Positions 10,780-20,749 of a DNA stretch of 64,000 nt are shown here, in pieces (within the stretch, counting starts at the first letter, position 1; each line of letters starts with the position of its first letter). The position numbers and the translations under genes were made by a program. The DNA is from Grimontia kaedaensis (lineage in GTDB: Bacteria > Pseudomonadota > Gammaproteobacteria > Enterobacterales > Vibrionaceae), in the NCBI RefSeq assembly GCF_023746615.1, contig NZ_CP082275.1:868001-932000 (forward strand). The letters run 5' to 3'. The notes under the pieces were generated by a model, which was given only the letters and a program-made list of their open reading frames with translations, ran no database searches and was not told the origin of the DNA.

Positions 10780-11805
10780 ATGACACAAGAATTCGATGTG
10801 GCTTATGACGTCGCTGTTTTAGGTGCTACAGGCGCAGTAGGGCGCACCATTATCGAGGTGTTGGAAGAGCGTAAATTCCCTGTGCGCAACCTTCACTTGC
10901 TGGCAAGTGAGCGCAGTGCCGGTGAAACCATCCGTTTTAATGGTAAAAGCGTTCGCGTGAAGAACGTGGAAGACTTTGACTGGAGCCAGGTTCAAATCGC
11001 GCTGTTCTCAGCGGGTGCAGAATCTTCTGACCGTTGGGCACCTATTGCTGCAGATGAGGGCGTAGTGGTTATCGATAACACCTCACGTTTCCGTTACGAA
11101 TACGATGTACCGCTGGTCGTGCCTGAAGTAAACCCGGAAGCGATTGCAGATTTCCGTAACCGCAACATCATCGCGAACCCTAATTGTTCGACCATCCAAA
11201 TGCTGGTGGCGCTGAAGCCAATTTACGATGCTGCAGGTATTGAGCGTATCAACGTAGCAACCTACCAGTCAGTATCTGGCTCAGGTAAGAAAGGCGTTGA
11301 TGAGCTAGCAGGCCAAACAGTGAAACTGTTGAACAGCCAGGAAGCAGAGCCAAGCACTTACAAAAAGCAGATCGCATTTAACTGTCTGCCACATATTGAT
11401 GAGTTCATGGACAACGGCTACACCAAAGAAGAAATGAAGATGGTGTGGGAAACCCAGAAAATCTTAGGCGACGATTCCGTGGCGGTAAACCCGACCTGTG
11501 TGCGCGTGCCTGTGTTTTATGGTCACGCTGAAGCCGTACATATTGAATGTCAGCAGCCGCTGGATGCCACCGAAGCAATGGATCTGCTATCCCGCGCTGA
11601 AGGCGTTGAAGTTTACTACGGCGAAGATTACCCAACGCAGGTAAAAGAAGCGACAGGTAAAGACCATGTGATGGTCGGCCGTGTACGTAACGACATCAGC
11701 CACCCGAATGGCCTGAACATGTGGGTGGTTGCTGACAACGTCCGCAAAGGCGCAGCGACAAACTCAGTGCAAATCGCTGAACTTCTGATCCGCGATTACC
11801 TGTAA
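10780..11805 (+). CDS. asd: Aspartate-semialdehyde dehydrogenase
   Basis: The 341-residue enzyme makes aspartate semialdehyde for lysine, threonine, methionine and diaminopimelate synthesis. It shows an N-terminal NADP-binding VAVLGATGAVG, SERSAGETI, and the active cysteine C136 in NPNCSTIQM. In E. coli this position is held by the paralogue usg, which lacks catalytic residues; the Vibrio-type copy keeps the cysteine. The first nine residues (MTQEFDVAY) contain a small duplication-like insert relative to the usual start. It follows pdxB by two bases. Confidence 0.94.
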   Translation: MTQEFDVAYDVAVLGATGAVGRTIIEVLEERKFPVRNLHLLASERSAGETIRFNGKSVRVKNVEDFDWSQVQIALFSAGAESSDRWAPIAADEGVVVIDNTSRFRYEYDVPLVVPEVNPEAIADFRNRNIIANPNCSTIQMLVALKPIYDAAGIERINVATYQSVSGSGKKGVDELAGQTVKLLNSQEAEPSTYKKQIAFNCLPHIDEFMDNGYTKEEMKMVWETQKILGDDSVAVNPTCVRVPVFYGHAEAVHIECQQPLDATEAMDLLSRAEGVEVYYGEDYPTQVKEATGKDHVMVGRVRNDISHPNGLNMWVVADNVRKGAATNSVQIAELLIRDYL

Positions 11806-11826
11806 TCATTCCTGACTGATGCGTTG

Positions 11827-11998
11827 TACCCAAACGACCTGAAGATGCCCGCATTGAGGTCCTCCCTTTGGGCGAGTTGACTAGCGTCGTGCTCTTTGTT
11901 GTCCCTTTTTGCTGGAGGTGACTACACCTACAAAGGGACGCCGCGATCACAACACCAGTCAAACTCGCTGAATCCTGCATCTTCAGGTTGTTTGGGTA
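11827..11998. repeat. MITE-like repeat with inverted ends, copy 1
   Basis: This 172-base element begins TACCCAAACGACCTGAAGA and ends with the near inverse, TCTTCAGGTTGTTTGGGTA. The middle contains TTTTTGCTGGAGGTGACTACACC and other stretches found again at 16512-16772. It sits in the asd-fimV gap. No transposase is encoded. The minus-strand reading frame through it is an artefact of the repeat. Confidence 0.85.
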
Positions 11999-12259
11999 CA
12001 TAAGTCAGTCAAATCAGCCGGCAGCAGTGATCTGGTGCCGGTTGTTTGATCACAAAACACAGTTTTATCTCTTCACACTACAGTTTTCAGCTGGGCTTCC
12101 GATATAGTTAGGGAAATAACCAGTAATATCAATCGCAGCAGGTGTTTAACGCCTTACCTCCCAACGACTTCAGTAGGGAAACGCGCCGCGATTGTGAAAA
12201 GCCTTTTATTCTGCCATAGGGGAATGCGGGCAGTGTCTGACCCAGATTTTTATAACGCG

Positions 12260-15200
12260 ATGAAGCGAACTCTTTTTTCATACTTATCAGGTGGTCGTCT
12301 CGGCAAAACGCTTGTCGTCTCGTCTTTATTGCTGAGCCTCGGTGTTCCGTTCTCTGCGCAGTCTGCTATTCGTATTCTTGGCCCGGTGGAAGAATCTCCG
12401 CCGCCTAACGCTACTGCACCTCTGGCTCAACAAAATCAGGCTCCACTATCCTCGGTGAACCGACGCCAATCTGTTGGTCCAACCCGCGACAACGACACCC
12501 TTTGGTCTATCGCATCACGCTATCAGCCAAACAACTCTGTAACTGTCTATCAGACTATTGGTGCTATATTCCGCCTAAATCCAGGCGCGTTTGAAGATGC
12601 CAATATTCACGGTTTGGTTCCTGGCAGTACTTTGTTGATGCCCACCCTGACGGAAATTCGCCGCGAAAGTACGAATGACGTAGCAAGTCGCCTGCAAATC
12701 GATCAGGCGCGGAAAGATGCACAACGCGTTGCTAACCAGCCTTTGAGTCAGCAAGTTACAGCACCTGCTGCCACACCAAAACCTGCACCTAAACCAGCGC
12801 CGAAACCTGAACCTGCAATGGCAGAAACTGCGAAGCCTAAAATGGAAGCCGATGCAGCGGAAACCATGGCTGAGAAGAAGCCAATGCAAGAGCAGGAGAT
12901 GATGGAACCCGAAGGGGACACATCCGGTGCACCAGCTAAGCCAAACATGTCTACCGTTCAGAATCAGATTAATGAATCTGACCTGCAAATGGGCAAGCTG
13001 GTAGAAAGTAACCACATTCTCAAAATCCGTCTGGCCGAGGTCCAAAACGAACTGGCTGTTCTCAAAGATCAAATGTCCGCTGATGAAGAGCTGACAGAAG
13101 AAATTCGTGAGTTCCTTGAAATTCAGCGTATGCGTCAGGCCCAGATGGAAATGAAGGAGCCTTCTTTCTTTGAATCCCTGATGGCAAGCCCACTGATGCT
13201 GGCTACCATGGCGATTATTCCTGCGTTGTTAGTGATTGGTGCTGCCGCCTTCTTCATCATGCGTCGTCGTAAAGATGAAGATGTCGATGTGGCAGAGCCA
13301 GAAGGCTTGGACGGCGAAGATCCAGATATGCCAGTGGCCATGGTCGATGTGGATGACGACACCGACGAACTGGTGCTGGAAGATGATGAACTCGAAGTTA
13401 CTGACGACATTGATGCCGACCAACTCTTTGGCGACGACATGGGGGATGACCTTGACGACATCAATCTGTCCGACACCCTAGAGCTTTCAGAAGAGCCTGA
13501 AGAAGGTGGCCTGGATATTGATGCCGATACTGACCTGACATCGAATCTTGATGTCGGTTTGGATGATGACTTCGATACCAGCACTGATTTGGATGTAGAG
13601 GCGAGCACCGATGGTGCCATTGGCCTGGAAGATATGGAGCGTGCGCTCGATGAAATGTCTTCCCAGCCTGAAGAGTCTGAACTCAGCCCCGATGAAGCTC
13701 TCGCCGCAATGTGGGAACAATCTCTTGGTGGTGATGATGAAGAAGTCGATGATATCGATGCTCTGTTAAACGCAGAGCAGTCTGGTGGAGGCGACGAAGC
13801 GGCGACGGAAGAGGCCGAGCCATTACCAGAAGCATTCGCAGAAGAAGAGACTTCAGAAGAAGGCCTCGAAACCAATGAAGCTTTGTTCGACAACGTGCTT
13901 GATGACGAGCCTGAGGTTGATTTGTCTCAAGACATTAACCTTTCGGATGACGACATTGATGATCTTATCGGTGATGCCGCAGAGCCTGCTTTGGATTCGG
14001 AGCCTAGCGCCGATGATAACGAAGCAATGTTGGATGAACTTCTCGACGAGGATGGTGACTTAGATCTAATCAGTAATGATGTTGCTGAAGAGGAAGACAT
14101 TGCTGACCCAGACGCTCTGCTTGATGAAATGTTGGGCGATGACCTTATCGATGAAGACGGCAATGCAGTCGAGTCAGAAGAAAAAGACGACACTGATGAT
14201 TTGTCGCTGGACATAGAACCAGAAGCGGATCTGTCCGAAACAGATACTTTGCTGGATGAGCTTGTCAGTGAAGATGATTTAGACCCACTTGATGAAAATG
14301 TATTGCTTGATGAAGCCATCGATGAGGATGACTTATTGGGCGATGTAATCGGTGAACCAGAAGAGCAGGAAGATGTTGATCTTGGTGAAACCGATGTCCT
14401 GCTTGATGAATTGATTGATGATGGTGATGCACTCGAAGATGAGAGTGCTCTACTGGATGAGGTCCCGGAAGACGACATACTTGGTGAAGACCTTGGCTTT
14501 GATAACGAGCTTGATATCGACAATGAGTTGGATATCGGTAGCGAGCTGGATATTGATACAGAGGCCCTGCCAGAAAGCGAAGAAGAGTCACTGGTTGACG
14601 ATTTAGATGATGTGCTTGAAGAAGCCACTGATGAATTGGAACTCCCTGAGCCTGAGGCGCTGGAGCTTGATGAGCAGTCTTTAGAGACAGAGTCTGACGC
14701 TGACGATTCTTCAGAATTGGATGATGCGCTTAGCTCAGACGATTCAGACACAGAACTGGATGCAATCGTTAAAGATGAACCTGTTGGCGCTGAACCAGAG
14801 CCGGAAGCTTCTGAATCAGATCTGGATCTACTTGATGATGTCTTAGAACAGGATGAACAGGCAGAGGAAGCGCCGCAAAACGAAACGGAAGACGTTGTTC
14901 TGGACGAATTACCAGTCGAAGTGCCAGTCGAAGAGCCAGAGGCGACATCTGAAGACTTGGATCTTCTTGATAGCTTACTCGATGAAGGTGAGTCTCCAAC
15001 TGAGTCTGAAGACGTCATTTCAGAACAGGCAGACACTGCCCCTGAAGTGCTTGAAGAGGCCAACGAGATTGAAGGTGAACGGGCAGCACTTACCGAAGAG
15101 CCTGACACAGAAGAAGCCGAAGTAGAGACCGAAGAACCCATTAGCAATGAGCTGTCTCCAGAAGCGTTTGACGCTGAGGACAATGAAGCCTTGGCTTCAA

Positions 15201-16450
15201 CTTCAGAAAGTCCGGAAGCGGAAAGCGAGGTTGAAGAAACTCAAGTGCTGGCTCCGCAGCCAGAGGATGTATCTGCAGTTGCTCCAGAGCATGATGCTGA
15301 AGAAGCGTTTGAAGAGGAAGATGAAGCACCTCTTGATTTGTCATCTTTACCAGAATATGACGAAGAGGCAGCATTAGCAGACAGTGAAGGTGAGCCGGAA
15401 GCAACCAGTGATGCGCAACCTGATGGCGACGATGATGCGCCACTGGATTTGGAAAACCTGCCTGAATTTACTGAAGAGGATGCTGCGCAGGAATATGACG
15501 TCGAGCTTCCTTCTGCTCAGGAAGATTTTGCTGAGCCTGTTGAAAGTGAACTTCCAGAAGATGAAGCTCTTCAAGAAGAGTTGCTGGATACAGCCCAGTT
15601 CCCGGAAGAAGACAACGAAGAGACTCAGGCTTTCACGGCGACAGAACCAAATACCTTGGCTTTCCCAAAAGTTGATCCAATTGGAATGGACGAGCTGGGT
15701 GAATTTGATGAAGACGACGCGCTGTCTGCTGCATTAGACGAACAAAGAGAACTGGAAGAGTTTCTCCCGCAACCTAAAGAAGAGGATTTTACACAATCTT
15801 CCGCCCCGGTGTCTCAAGCGCCTTATCGCGCTGCTGAACTAGATGAGCTGGCGCAACTGGATGACGATGAGCATCAGGTTGCAGGCCTTAACATGGAAGC
15901 GTTGCTCTCCGATGAGTTGGATGATGAACACTCTGGGTTAGGTGACTTTGAAACCGAAGAACTCGATATTCCAGAAGACGAAAGTGATGTCTGGAATGCA
16001 GAGCAAGCACCAGAACCGGAATTGGAAAGAGAAGACTGGTCTCAGCAGCCTGAAGTCCTCGGAGATGAGATCAAGTCGATGGATCTCGAAGGCGATCTCG
16101 ACGGATTGCTGGATGACGTTGAAAGTGAACTGGTTGAAGAGTCGTCCCCGAGTGAAGAGTACATCAGTATTGATGATCTGATGAAAGACGACGGCGCGCT
16201 TCAGGAAGACCCTGATTCGCTGAAGATGGACTTGGATGTTGGACTGGCAGATTTCCCAGATGTGCTTAGCGATATTCAACCTGCCGATGTTGACAGCAGT
16301 GGCGAAGCCGCTACCAACATGGATTTGGCGAAAGCCTACCTTGAGATGAACGACGTTGACGGTGCCATTCAGCTTCTTGAAAAGGTGATGCAAAGTGGTG
16401 ATGCCAACCTCAAGGATGAAGCCAGATTGATGATTGAGAAGCTCAACTAA
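12260..16450 (+). CDS. fimV: FimV-like polar hub protein with very long acidic domain
   Basis: FimV proteins organise the cell pole; in Vibrio the homologue (HubP family) positions the chromosome origin, chemotaxis array and flagellum. The frame opens at 12194, but the ATG at 12260 gives a good signal peptide (MKRTLFSYLSGGRLGKTLVV, then a hydrophobic run ending AQSA), so I prefer it, giving 1396 residues. Order of parts: a LysM-like domain near residues 76-130 (DNDTLWSIASRY), a Pro/Ala linker, a coiled coil, a membrane span near 311-333 (LATMAIIPALLVIGAAAFF), then about 1000 residues very rich in Asp and Glu with loose repeats of the type LLDELLDEDGD, and a C-terminal FimV/TPR-like helix pair (NMDLAKAYLEMNDVDGAIQLLEKV). 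Position before truA is conserved. Confidence 0.93.
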   Translation: MKRTLFSYLSGGRLGKTLVVSSLLLSLGVPFSAQSAIRILGPVEESPPPNATAPLAQQNQAPLSSVNRRQSVGPTRDNDTLWSIASRYQPNNSVTVYQTIGAIFRLNPGAFEDANIHGLVPGSTLLMPTLTEIRRESTNDVASRLQIDQARKDAQRVANQPLSQQVTAPAATPKPAPKPAPKPEPAMAETAKPKMEADAAETMAEKKPMQEQEMMEPEGDTSGAPAKPNMSTVQNQINESDLQMGKLVESNHILKIRLAEVQNELAVLKDQMSADEELTEEIREFLEIQRMRQAQMEMKEPSFFESLMASPLMLATMAIIPALLVIGAAAFFIMRRRKDEDVDVAEPEGLDGEDPDMPVAMVDVDDDTDELVLEDDELEVTDDIDADQLFGDDMGDDLDDINLSDTLELSEEPEEGGLDIDADTDLTSNLDVGLDDDFDTSTDLDVEASTDGAIGLEDMERALDEMSSQPEESELSPDEALAAMWEQSLGGDDEEVDDIDALLNAEQSGGGDEAATEEAEPLPEAFAEEETSEEGLETNEALFDNVLDDEPEVDLSQDINLSDDDIDDLIGDAAEPALDSEPSADDNEAMLDELLDEDGDLDLISNDVAEEEDIADPDALLDEMLGDDLIDEDGNAVESEEKDDTDDLSLDIEPEADLSETDTLLDELVSEDDLDPLDENVLLDEAIDEDDLLGDVIGEPEEQEDVDLGETDVLLDELIDDGDALEDESALLDEVPEDDILGEDLGFDNELDIDNELDIGSELDIDTEALPESEEESLVDDLDDVLEEATDELELPEPEALELDEQSLETESDADDSSELDDALSSDDSDTELDAIVKDEPVGAEPEPEASESDLDLLDDVLEQDEQAEEAPQNETEDVVLDELPVEVPVEEPEATSEDLDLLDSLLDEGESPTESEDVISEQADTAPEVLEEANEIEGERAALTEEPDTEEAEVETEEPISNELSPEAFDAEDNEALASTSESPEAESEVEETQVLAPQPEDVSAVAPEHDAEEAFEEEDEAPLDLSSLPEYDEEAALADSEGEPEATSDAQPDGDDDAPLDLENLPEFTEEDAAQEYDVELPSAQEDFAEPVESELPEDEALQEELLDTAQFPEEDNEETQAFTATEPNTLAFPKVDPIGMDELGEFDEDDALSAALDEQRELEEFLPQPKEEDFTQSSAPVSQAPYRAAELDELAQLDDDEHQVAGLNMEALLSDELDDEHSGLGDFETEELDIPEDESDVWNAEQAPEPELEREDWSQQPEVLGDEIKSMDLEGDLDGLLDDVESELVEESSPSEEYISIDDLMKDDGALQEDPDSLKMDLDVGLADFPDVLSDIQPADVDSSGEAATNMDLAKAYLEMNDVDGAIQLLEKVMQSGDANLKDEARLMIEKLN

Positions 16451-16462
16451 AAGAGTCAAAAT

Positions 16463-16490
16463 AAAAATGGCGGGTTATCCCGCCATTTTT
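16463..16490 (+). terminator. Intrinsic terminator after fimV
   Basis: The stem AAAAATGGCGGG / CCCGCCATTTTT around TTAT is followed by A/T sequence. It separates fimV from truA, so truA needs its own promoter. Confidence 0.9.
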
Positions 16491-16511
16491 ATGTGTGACG
16501 CTTTGAGTATA

Positions 16512-16772
16512 TACCCAAACAACCTGAAGATACTCGTATTCAGAGGTCATCAATGCGTTCAATTCGAGGCAAATCTTACGAGGAGCAGTCATTCTATTTC
16601 TTTGTAATTTAAAGAAGAAGTGGGCGGATTGATGCCTCTCTTTGGTCGAGTTGACTGACGCCGTGCTCTTTGTTATTCCTTTTTGATAGAGGTGACTACA
16701 CCTACAAAGGAACGCCGCTATCACAACGCCAGTCAATCTCGCTGAATCCTGCATTTTCAGGTCGTTTGGGTA
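16512..16772. repeat. MITE-like repeat with inverted ends, copy 2
   Basis: This copy has the same termini as the one at 11827-11998 (TACCCAAACAACCTGAAGA and its inverse) and the same right-hand core, but carries about 88 extra bases near 16549-16640. The ends are extended by TATA on both sides, which resembles a TA-rich target duplication. Its right end abuts the truA promoter. Confidence 0.85.
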
Positions 16773-16778
16773 TATAAT
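16773..16778 (+). promoter_or_regulatory. Possible truA -10 box at the repeat end
   Basis: A perfect TATAAT overlaps the outer edge of the repeat, 38 bases before the truA ATG. The -35 region, inside the repeat, is poor. This is an inference from sequence only. Confidence 0.45.
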
Positions 16779-16816
16779 GCGCCGCCTTAGATAACCAGCA
16801 AGACAGAGAAAACACG

Positions 16817-17611
16817 ATGAGAATTGCCCTGGGTGTGGAATACGATGGTGCGAAATTTTATGGTTGGCAACGCCAACGTGAAGTGCCAAGCGTTCAAGAG
16901 CACCTTGAAAAAGCCCTGTCCAAAATCGCCAACCAGCCGATTGAAGTGCAGTGCGCTGGTCGCACAGATGCTGGCGTGCATGGCACAGGTCAAGTCGTTC
17001 ATTTCGATGTTAATGGTTCAAGGCCTTTGCGCGCATGGACTATGGGTGTTAACACGCACCTGCCTGACACCATTGCAGTGCGTTGGGCTAAAGAAGTGCC
17101 CGACGAGTTCCATGCTCGCTTTACCGCAACGGCGCGTCGCTATCGCTATATTATCTACAACGATGCATTGCGTCCCGGAATTCTGCGTCACGGCGTGAGC
17201 CACTATCATGGCGAGCTCGACGATAAACTGATGCATCGAGCGGCGCAGTGCTTATTGGGTGAGAATGACTTTACTTCCTTCCGTGCTGCTCATTGTCAGT
17301 CGAACAGCCCTTGGCGAAATGTTCATCATATAAATGTGACTCGTCAGGGACGTTACGTGATCATTGATATCAAGGCCAATGCATTTGTTCACCATATGGT
17401 GAGGAATATCACTGGCAGTTTGATCGCTGTCGGACGCAAAGAGCAAAAACCAGAGTGGCTGAAATGGCTCCTAGAAATTAAAGATCGCAACTTAGCGGCA
17501 GCAACGGCAAAGGCAGAGGGATTGTATCTGGTAGAAGTGGATTACCCGAAGGAATATGAACTTCCATCTTCGCCGGTCGGCCCACTGTTTTTGCCAGACG
17601 AACAACTTTAA
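16817..17611 (+). CDS. truA: tRNA pseudouridine(38-40) synthase TruA
   Basis: TruA converts uridines 38, 39 and 40 of the anticodon stem to pseudouridine. The 264-residue protein has the catalytic aspartate D51 in [17 protein letters not shown] and the family segments [16 protein letters not shown] and [14 protein letters not shown]. Its place between fimV and accD is conserved. Its upstream region is a mobile-type repeat, so expression may depend on a promoter at the repeat edge. Confidence 0.96.
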   Translation: MRIALGVEYDGAKFYGWQRQREVPSVQEHLEKALSKIANQPIEVQCAGRTDAGVHGTGQVVHFDVNGSRPLRAWTMGVNTHLPDTIAVRWAKEVPDEFHARFTATARRYRYIIYNDALRPGILRHGVSHYHGELDDKLMHRAAQCLLGENDFTSFRAAHCQSNSPWRNVHHINVTRQGRYVIIDIKANAFVHHMVRNITGSLIAVGRKEQKPEWLKWLLEIKDRNLAAATAKAEGLYLVEVDYPKEYELPSSPVGPLFLPDEQL

Positions 17612-17850
17612 CCAGCATAAAGTCGCGGAAAATCGCCTCTTCGTTACAAAGCAAAGTAGACAGAAGTGGGACTAACAATAGGTAGTACCAGTTTTTTGTC
17701 CAAAGTCTTAACAAGTTGTGTTTTAATTCTTCGTTGGATTATTTGATATCAAGGCCACTTGCCCATCTCTGCACAGACCGCGTTCATGGTGAACGAAACA
17801 GTGCATGATAGTGATGTAAGCGGCGAGTGCTCCAATAAATAAGGTCGTTC

Positions 17851-18780
17851 ATGAGCTGGCTTGAAAAAATACTGACAAAAAGCAATATCGGTTCTTCACG
17901 TAAGGCTTCTATCCCTGAAGGCGTCTGGACCAAGTGTTCGTCCTGCGAACAAGTGCTGTATCATGCAGAACTCGAGCGTAACGTGCATGTGTGTCCGAAA
18001 TGTGATCACCACATGCGCATGAGTGCGCGCAAACGCCTGGAGACTTTCCTCGATGAAGGTAACCGCGTGGAAATCGGTGATGAGCTGGAGCCAAAAGATC
18101 TGCTCAAATTCCGCGACTCAAAAAAGTACAAAGACCGTATTTCTGCTGCGCAGAAATCGAGCGGAGAGAAAGATGCCCTGATCGTCATGAAAGGCGAATT
18201 ACTGGGCATGCCGGTTGTTGCAGCTTCTTTTGAGTTCGCTTTCATGGGCGGCTCAATGGGTGCGGTTGTTGGCGCGCGATTCGTGAGAGCAGTCGACGCA
18301 GCAATCGAGAACAACTGTGGCTTGGTCTGTTTCTCTGCCAGCGGTGGCGCGCGTATGCAAGAAGCGTTGATGTCGCTAATGCAAATGGCTAAAACCAGTG
18401 CCGCGCTTGAGCGTCTGTCAGCAAAAGGCCTGCCGTTTGTTTCTGTGTTAACTGACCCAACCTTCGGTGGTGTCACTGCAAGCTTTGCGATGCTGGGCGA
18501 CGTTAACATCGGTGAGCCAAAAGCGCTGATCGGTTTTGCTGGCCAACGTGTTATTGAACAAACCGTGCGTGAAAAGTTGCCAGAAGGCTTTCAACGCAGT
18601 GAGTTCCTGCTTGAACACGGTGCCATTGACATGATTGTTGACCGTCGTGAAATGCGTCAACGCATTGGTGGCTTGTTGGCAAAAATGACCAACCATGAAT
18701 CACCACTGGTCGTGTCAGTCGACAAACCGCTTGAAGGTGAAGTGGTTGAAGCTGAGCCAGTGGAAGAAGATAAAGAGTAA
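17851..18780 (+). CDS. accD: Acetyl-CoA carboxylase carboxyltransferase subunit beta
   Basis: AccD and AccA together transfer the carboxyl group from biotin carrier protein to acetyl-CoA, the committed step of fatty-acid synthesis. The 309-residue protein starts with the four-cysteine zinc ribbon (C29, C32, C48, C51), which in E. coli also binds mRNA. The crotonase-fold core includes [21 protein letters not shown] and [12 protein letters not shown]. The C-terminus is an acidic tail. A terminator follows. Confidence 0.97.
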   Translation: MSWLEKILTKSNIGSSRKASIPEGVWTKCSSCEQVLYHAELERNVHVCPKCDHHMRMSARKRLETFLDEGNRVEIGDELEPKDLLKFRDSKKYKDRISAAQKSSGEKDALIVMKGELLGMPVVAASFEFAFMGGSMGAVVGARFVRAVDAAIENNCGLVCFSASGGARMQEALMSLMQMAKTSAALERLSAKGLPFVSVLTDPTFGGVTASFAMLGDVNIGEPKALIGFAGQRVIEQTVREKLPEGFQRSEFLLEHGAIDMIVDRREMRQRIGGLLAKMTNHESPLVVSVDKPLEGEVVEAEPVEEDKE

Positions 18781-18814
18781 TTGAACCTGATTTGTTCAAG
18801 TGAATCTCACATCG

Positions 18815-18838
18815 AAAGAGCGCCTTATGGCGCTCTTT
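18815..18838 (+). terminator. Intrinsic terminator after accD
   Basis: The perfect stem AAAGAGCGCC / GGCGCTCTTT has a TTAT loop; the following T run is short. Confidence 0.85.
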
Positions 18839-18887
18839 GTCTTTTAACTGATATGATTAAAGCATTGGAAATTTGAATAGATAACAA

Positions 18888-20156
18888 ATGTCAGAACTTA
18901 TTAAGCTTGGTGCTCACTCACCGTTATCTGCATGGTTACAGTATCTGGAATCTCTTCACACCAGCGCAATTGATTTAGGTTTAGACCGCGCTTCTCTGGT
19001 TGCCAACAATGGCAAGCTGACCAAGCCAGCGCCAAAAGTGATTACCGTAGCAGGTACCAATGGCAAAGGTTCAACGTGTGCCATCATCGAAAGCATTCTC
19101 CTCAAAGCTGGCTATAAAGTAGGCGTTTACAGCTCTCCTCATCTGGTTCGTTATAACGAGCGTGTTCGCATTAACGGTCAGGAATTAGATGATGAAAGGC
19201 ATTCAGAAGCATTCACTGCGATAGAAACACTGCGAGGTGATACCAGCCTGAGCTTTTTTGAATTCGGTACGCTGGCTGCACTTTGGTTGTTCAAGGATAA
19301 ACAGGTTGATGTGGTTGTGCTCGAGGTAGGCTTGGGTGGACGTTTGGATGCCACGAATGTCGTTGACCATGATGTGTCTGTGATCACCAGTTTGGCCATC
19401 GACCATGTCGACTGGCTGGGTGATGACATTGAAGTAATTGGCTTCGAGAAAGCCGGTATTTTCAGAGGTGGAAAACCAGCTGTCTGTGGTCAACCGGAGC
19501 CGCCAGCAAGTGTTGCAGCCCATGCTGACGATATTGGTGCCAATCTTCACCAGGTGGGCTACCAGTTCGACTACGAAAAAGAAGGCGATGTGTGGCATTG
19601 GCAGTGTGGCGCATTTGACTTGCGCGACTTGCCGGTTCCCAACTTACCACTCCCGAACGCTGCCACAGCATTGATGGCGTTAGGGCTATCCGAACTTGAA
19701 GTGACTGACGAGCATATTGTTGATGGTCTGAAATCAGTCAAACTGGCTGGTCGCATGGAGCGAGTTTCTGAGTCTCCGTTGATTCTGATGGATGTAGCAC
19801 ACAACCCACATTCAGCAGCTTATCTGGCGAAACAAATTCAGGAGCTGAAAGAGGCATCCAACGCCAGCGTGCATGCCGTCGTCGCTATGCTCCATGACAA
19901 AGATATTGCAGCGACCATCGAGGAAATGAAGTCAGTCGTTGACCATTGGTACCCAGCGTCGCTTTCGGGGCCTCGAGCCGCGAGCTGGGAGCAGATCGCA
20001 GAACACTTACCGGATAGTGTCCATGGCTTTAAGTCTCCCGCGCTGGCTTTTGATAACGCAAAAGCATCGCTTGATTGGCAGGGAGACATTCTCATTGTAT
20101 TCGGTTCTTTCCATACTGTCGGTGAGATCGCCGACCACCTCCAAAAACAGGAGTAA
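18888..20156 (+). CDS. folC: Bifunctional dihydrofolate synthase / folylpolyglutamate synthase
   Basis: FolC adds glutamate to dihydropteroate and then further glutamates to folates. The 422-residue protein has the Mur-ligase ATP-binding loop GTNGKGSTC near residues 57-65, and the second FolC signature VVLEVGLGGRLDATN. The C-terminal domain includes MDVAHNPHSAAYL. It ends two bases before dedD, as in E. coli, suggesting one transcript. Confidence 0.96.
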   Translation: MSELIKLGAHSPLSAWLQYLESLHTSAIDLGLDRASLVANNGKLTKPAPKVITVAGTNGKGSTCAIIESILLKAGYKVGVYSSPHLVRYNERVRINGQELDDERHSEAFTAIETLRGDTSLSFFEFGTLAALWLFKDKQVDVVVLEVGLGGRLDATNVVDHDVSVITSLAIDHVDWLGDDIEVIGFEKAGIFRGGKPAVCGQPEPPASVAAHADDIGANLHQVGYQFDYEKEGDVWHWQCGAFDLRDLPVPNLPLPNAATALMALGLSELEVTDEHIVDGLKSVKLAGRMERVSESPLILMDVAHNPHSAAYLAKQIQELKEASNASVHAVVAMLHDKDIAATIEEMKSVVDHWYPASLSGPRAASWEQIAEHLPDSVHGFKSPALAFDNAKASLDWQGDILIVFGSFHTVGEIADHLQKQE

Positions 20157-20158
20157 TT

Positions 20159-20686
20159 GTGGCTACCCAGTTTCAAAACCGATTGGTCGGAACGCTCATC
20201 CTTGTCTCTCTGGGCGTTATTTTCCTTCCCGACGTATTTGACGGTGAAAAGGCACACTACGAAGAAAGCTATCAAGCCATTCCCTTACGTGAGGAAGTGG
20301 ATGAGTCCGTGCTGACTGAGCGTGTTCAGGCACCTGAGAAGGTTGAAAGCTTCATGCCGCCACAAGAGCCTGTCGGCGTCACCATAGACGCGCAGGCGGC
20401 ACCGAATGCTGCTCTAGCGCCCAAAGAAAACTATACCGACTCGGCATGGATTATTCGTCTAGGTACGTTTCGTAACATTGAAAATGCGCATAATCTAGTA
20501 GCAACACTTCGGAGTAAAGGGTATGCAGCGCAACTTATGCCGCGCGATATCAAAGAGGGTGACCTAGCACGCGTAGAGGTAGGCCCTGATGTGTCTAAGG
20601 AAAAGCTTGAGTCGATGACTGCAGATTTAGAGTCTTTGACCGGTTTGAAAGGTCAACTGCTTAGATTTAACCCACTCAACCCATAA
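20159..20686 (+). CDS. dedD: Cell-division SPOR-domain protein DedD
   Basis: The 175-residue protein has a single N-terminal membrane anchor (LVGTLILVSLGVIFLPDVF), a variable periplasmic linker, and a C-terminal SPOR domain beginning near AWIIRLGTFRNIENAHNLVATL. SPOR domains bind glycan strands lacking stem peptides at the division septum. It starts with GTG, two bases after folC. The stop codon lies just before the PurR box of the next operon. Confidence 0.93.
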   Translation: MATQFQNRLVGTLILVSLGVIFLPDVFDGEKAHYEESYQAIPLREEVDESVLTERVQAPEKVESFMPPQEPVGVTIDAQAAPNAALAPKENYTDSAWIIRLGTFRNIENAHNLVATLRSKGYAAQLMPRDIKEGDLARVEVGPDVSKEKLESMTADLESLTGLKGQLLRFNPLNP

Positions 20687-20700
20687 GAAAACGTTTGCGT
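20685..20700 (+). promoter_or_regulatory. PurR operator of cvpA-purF
   Basis: The 16-mer AAGAAAACGTTTGCGT is, on the other strand, ACGCAAACGTTTTCTT, almost identical to the PurR consensus ACGCAAACGTTTTCGT. It overlaps the -35 region of a likely promoter with -10 TAAAAT at 20716-20721, so purine-bound PurR should block transcription, as at E. coli cvpA-purF. Confidence 0.88.
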
Positions 20701-20749
20701 CGTCATTTTTTCTGTTAAAATGCGCGCGAATCACTCAGATGATTAAAAG

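Noticed and set aside
11696..12001. Minus-strand frame through MITE-like copy 1 (and its relative at 16443-16889)
   Set aside because: Both frames are created by the repeat itself and overlap asd, fimV or truA; the shared peptide reflects shared repeat DNA, not a gene.
13927..15183. 418-residue serine-rich frame on the minus strand inside fimV
   Set aside because: It is the complement of GAT/GAA-rich codons of the acidic FimV domain and has no family features or ribosome-binding site.
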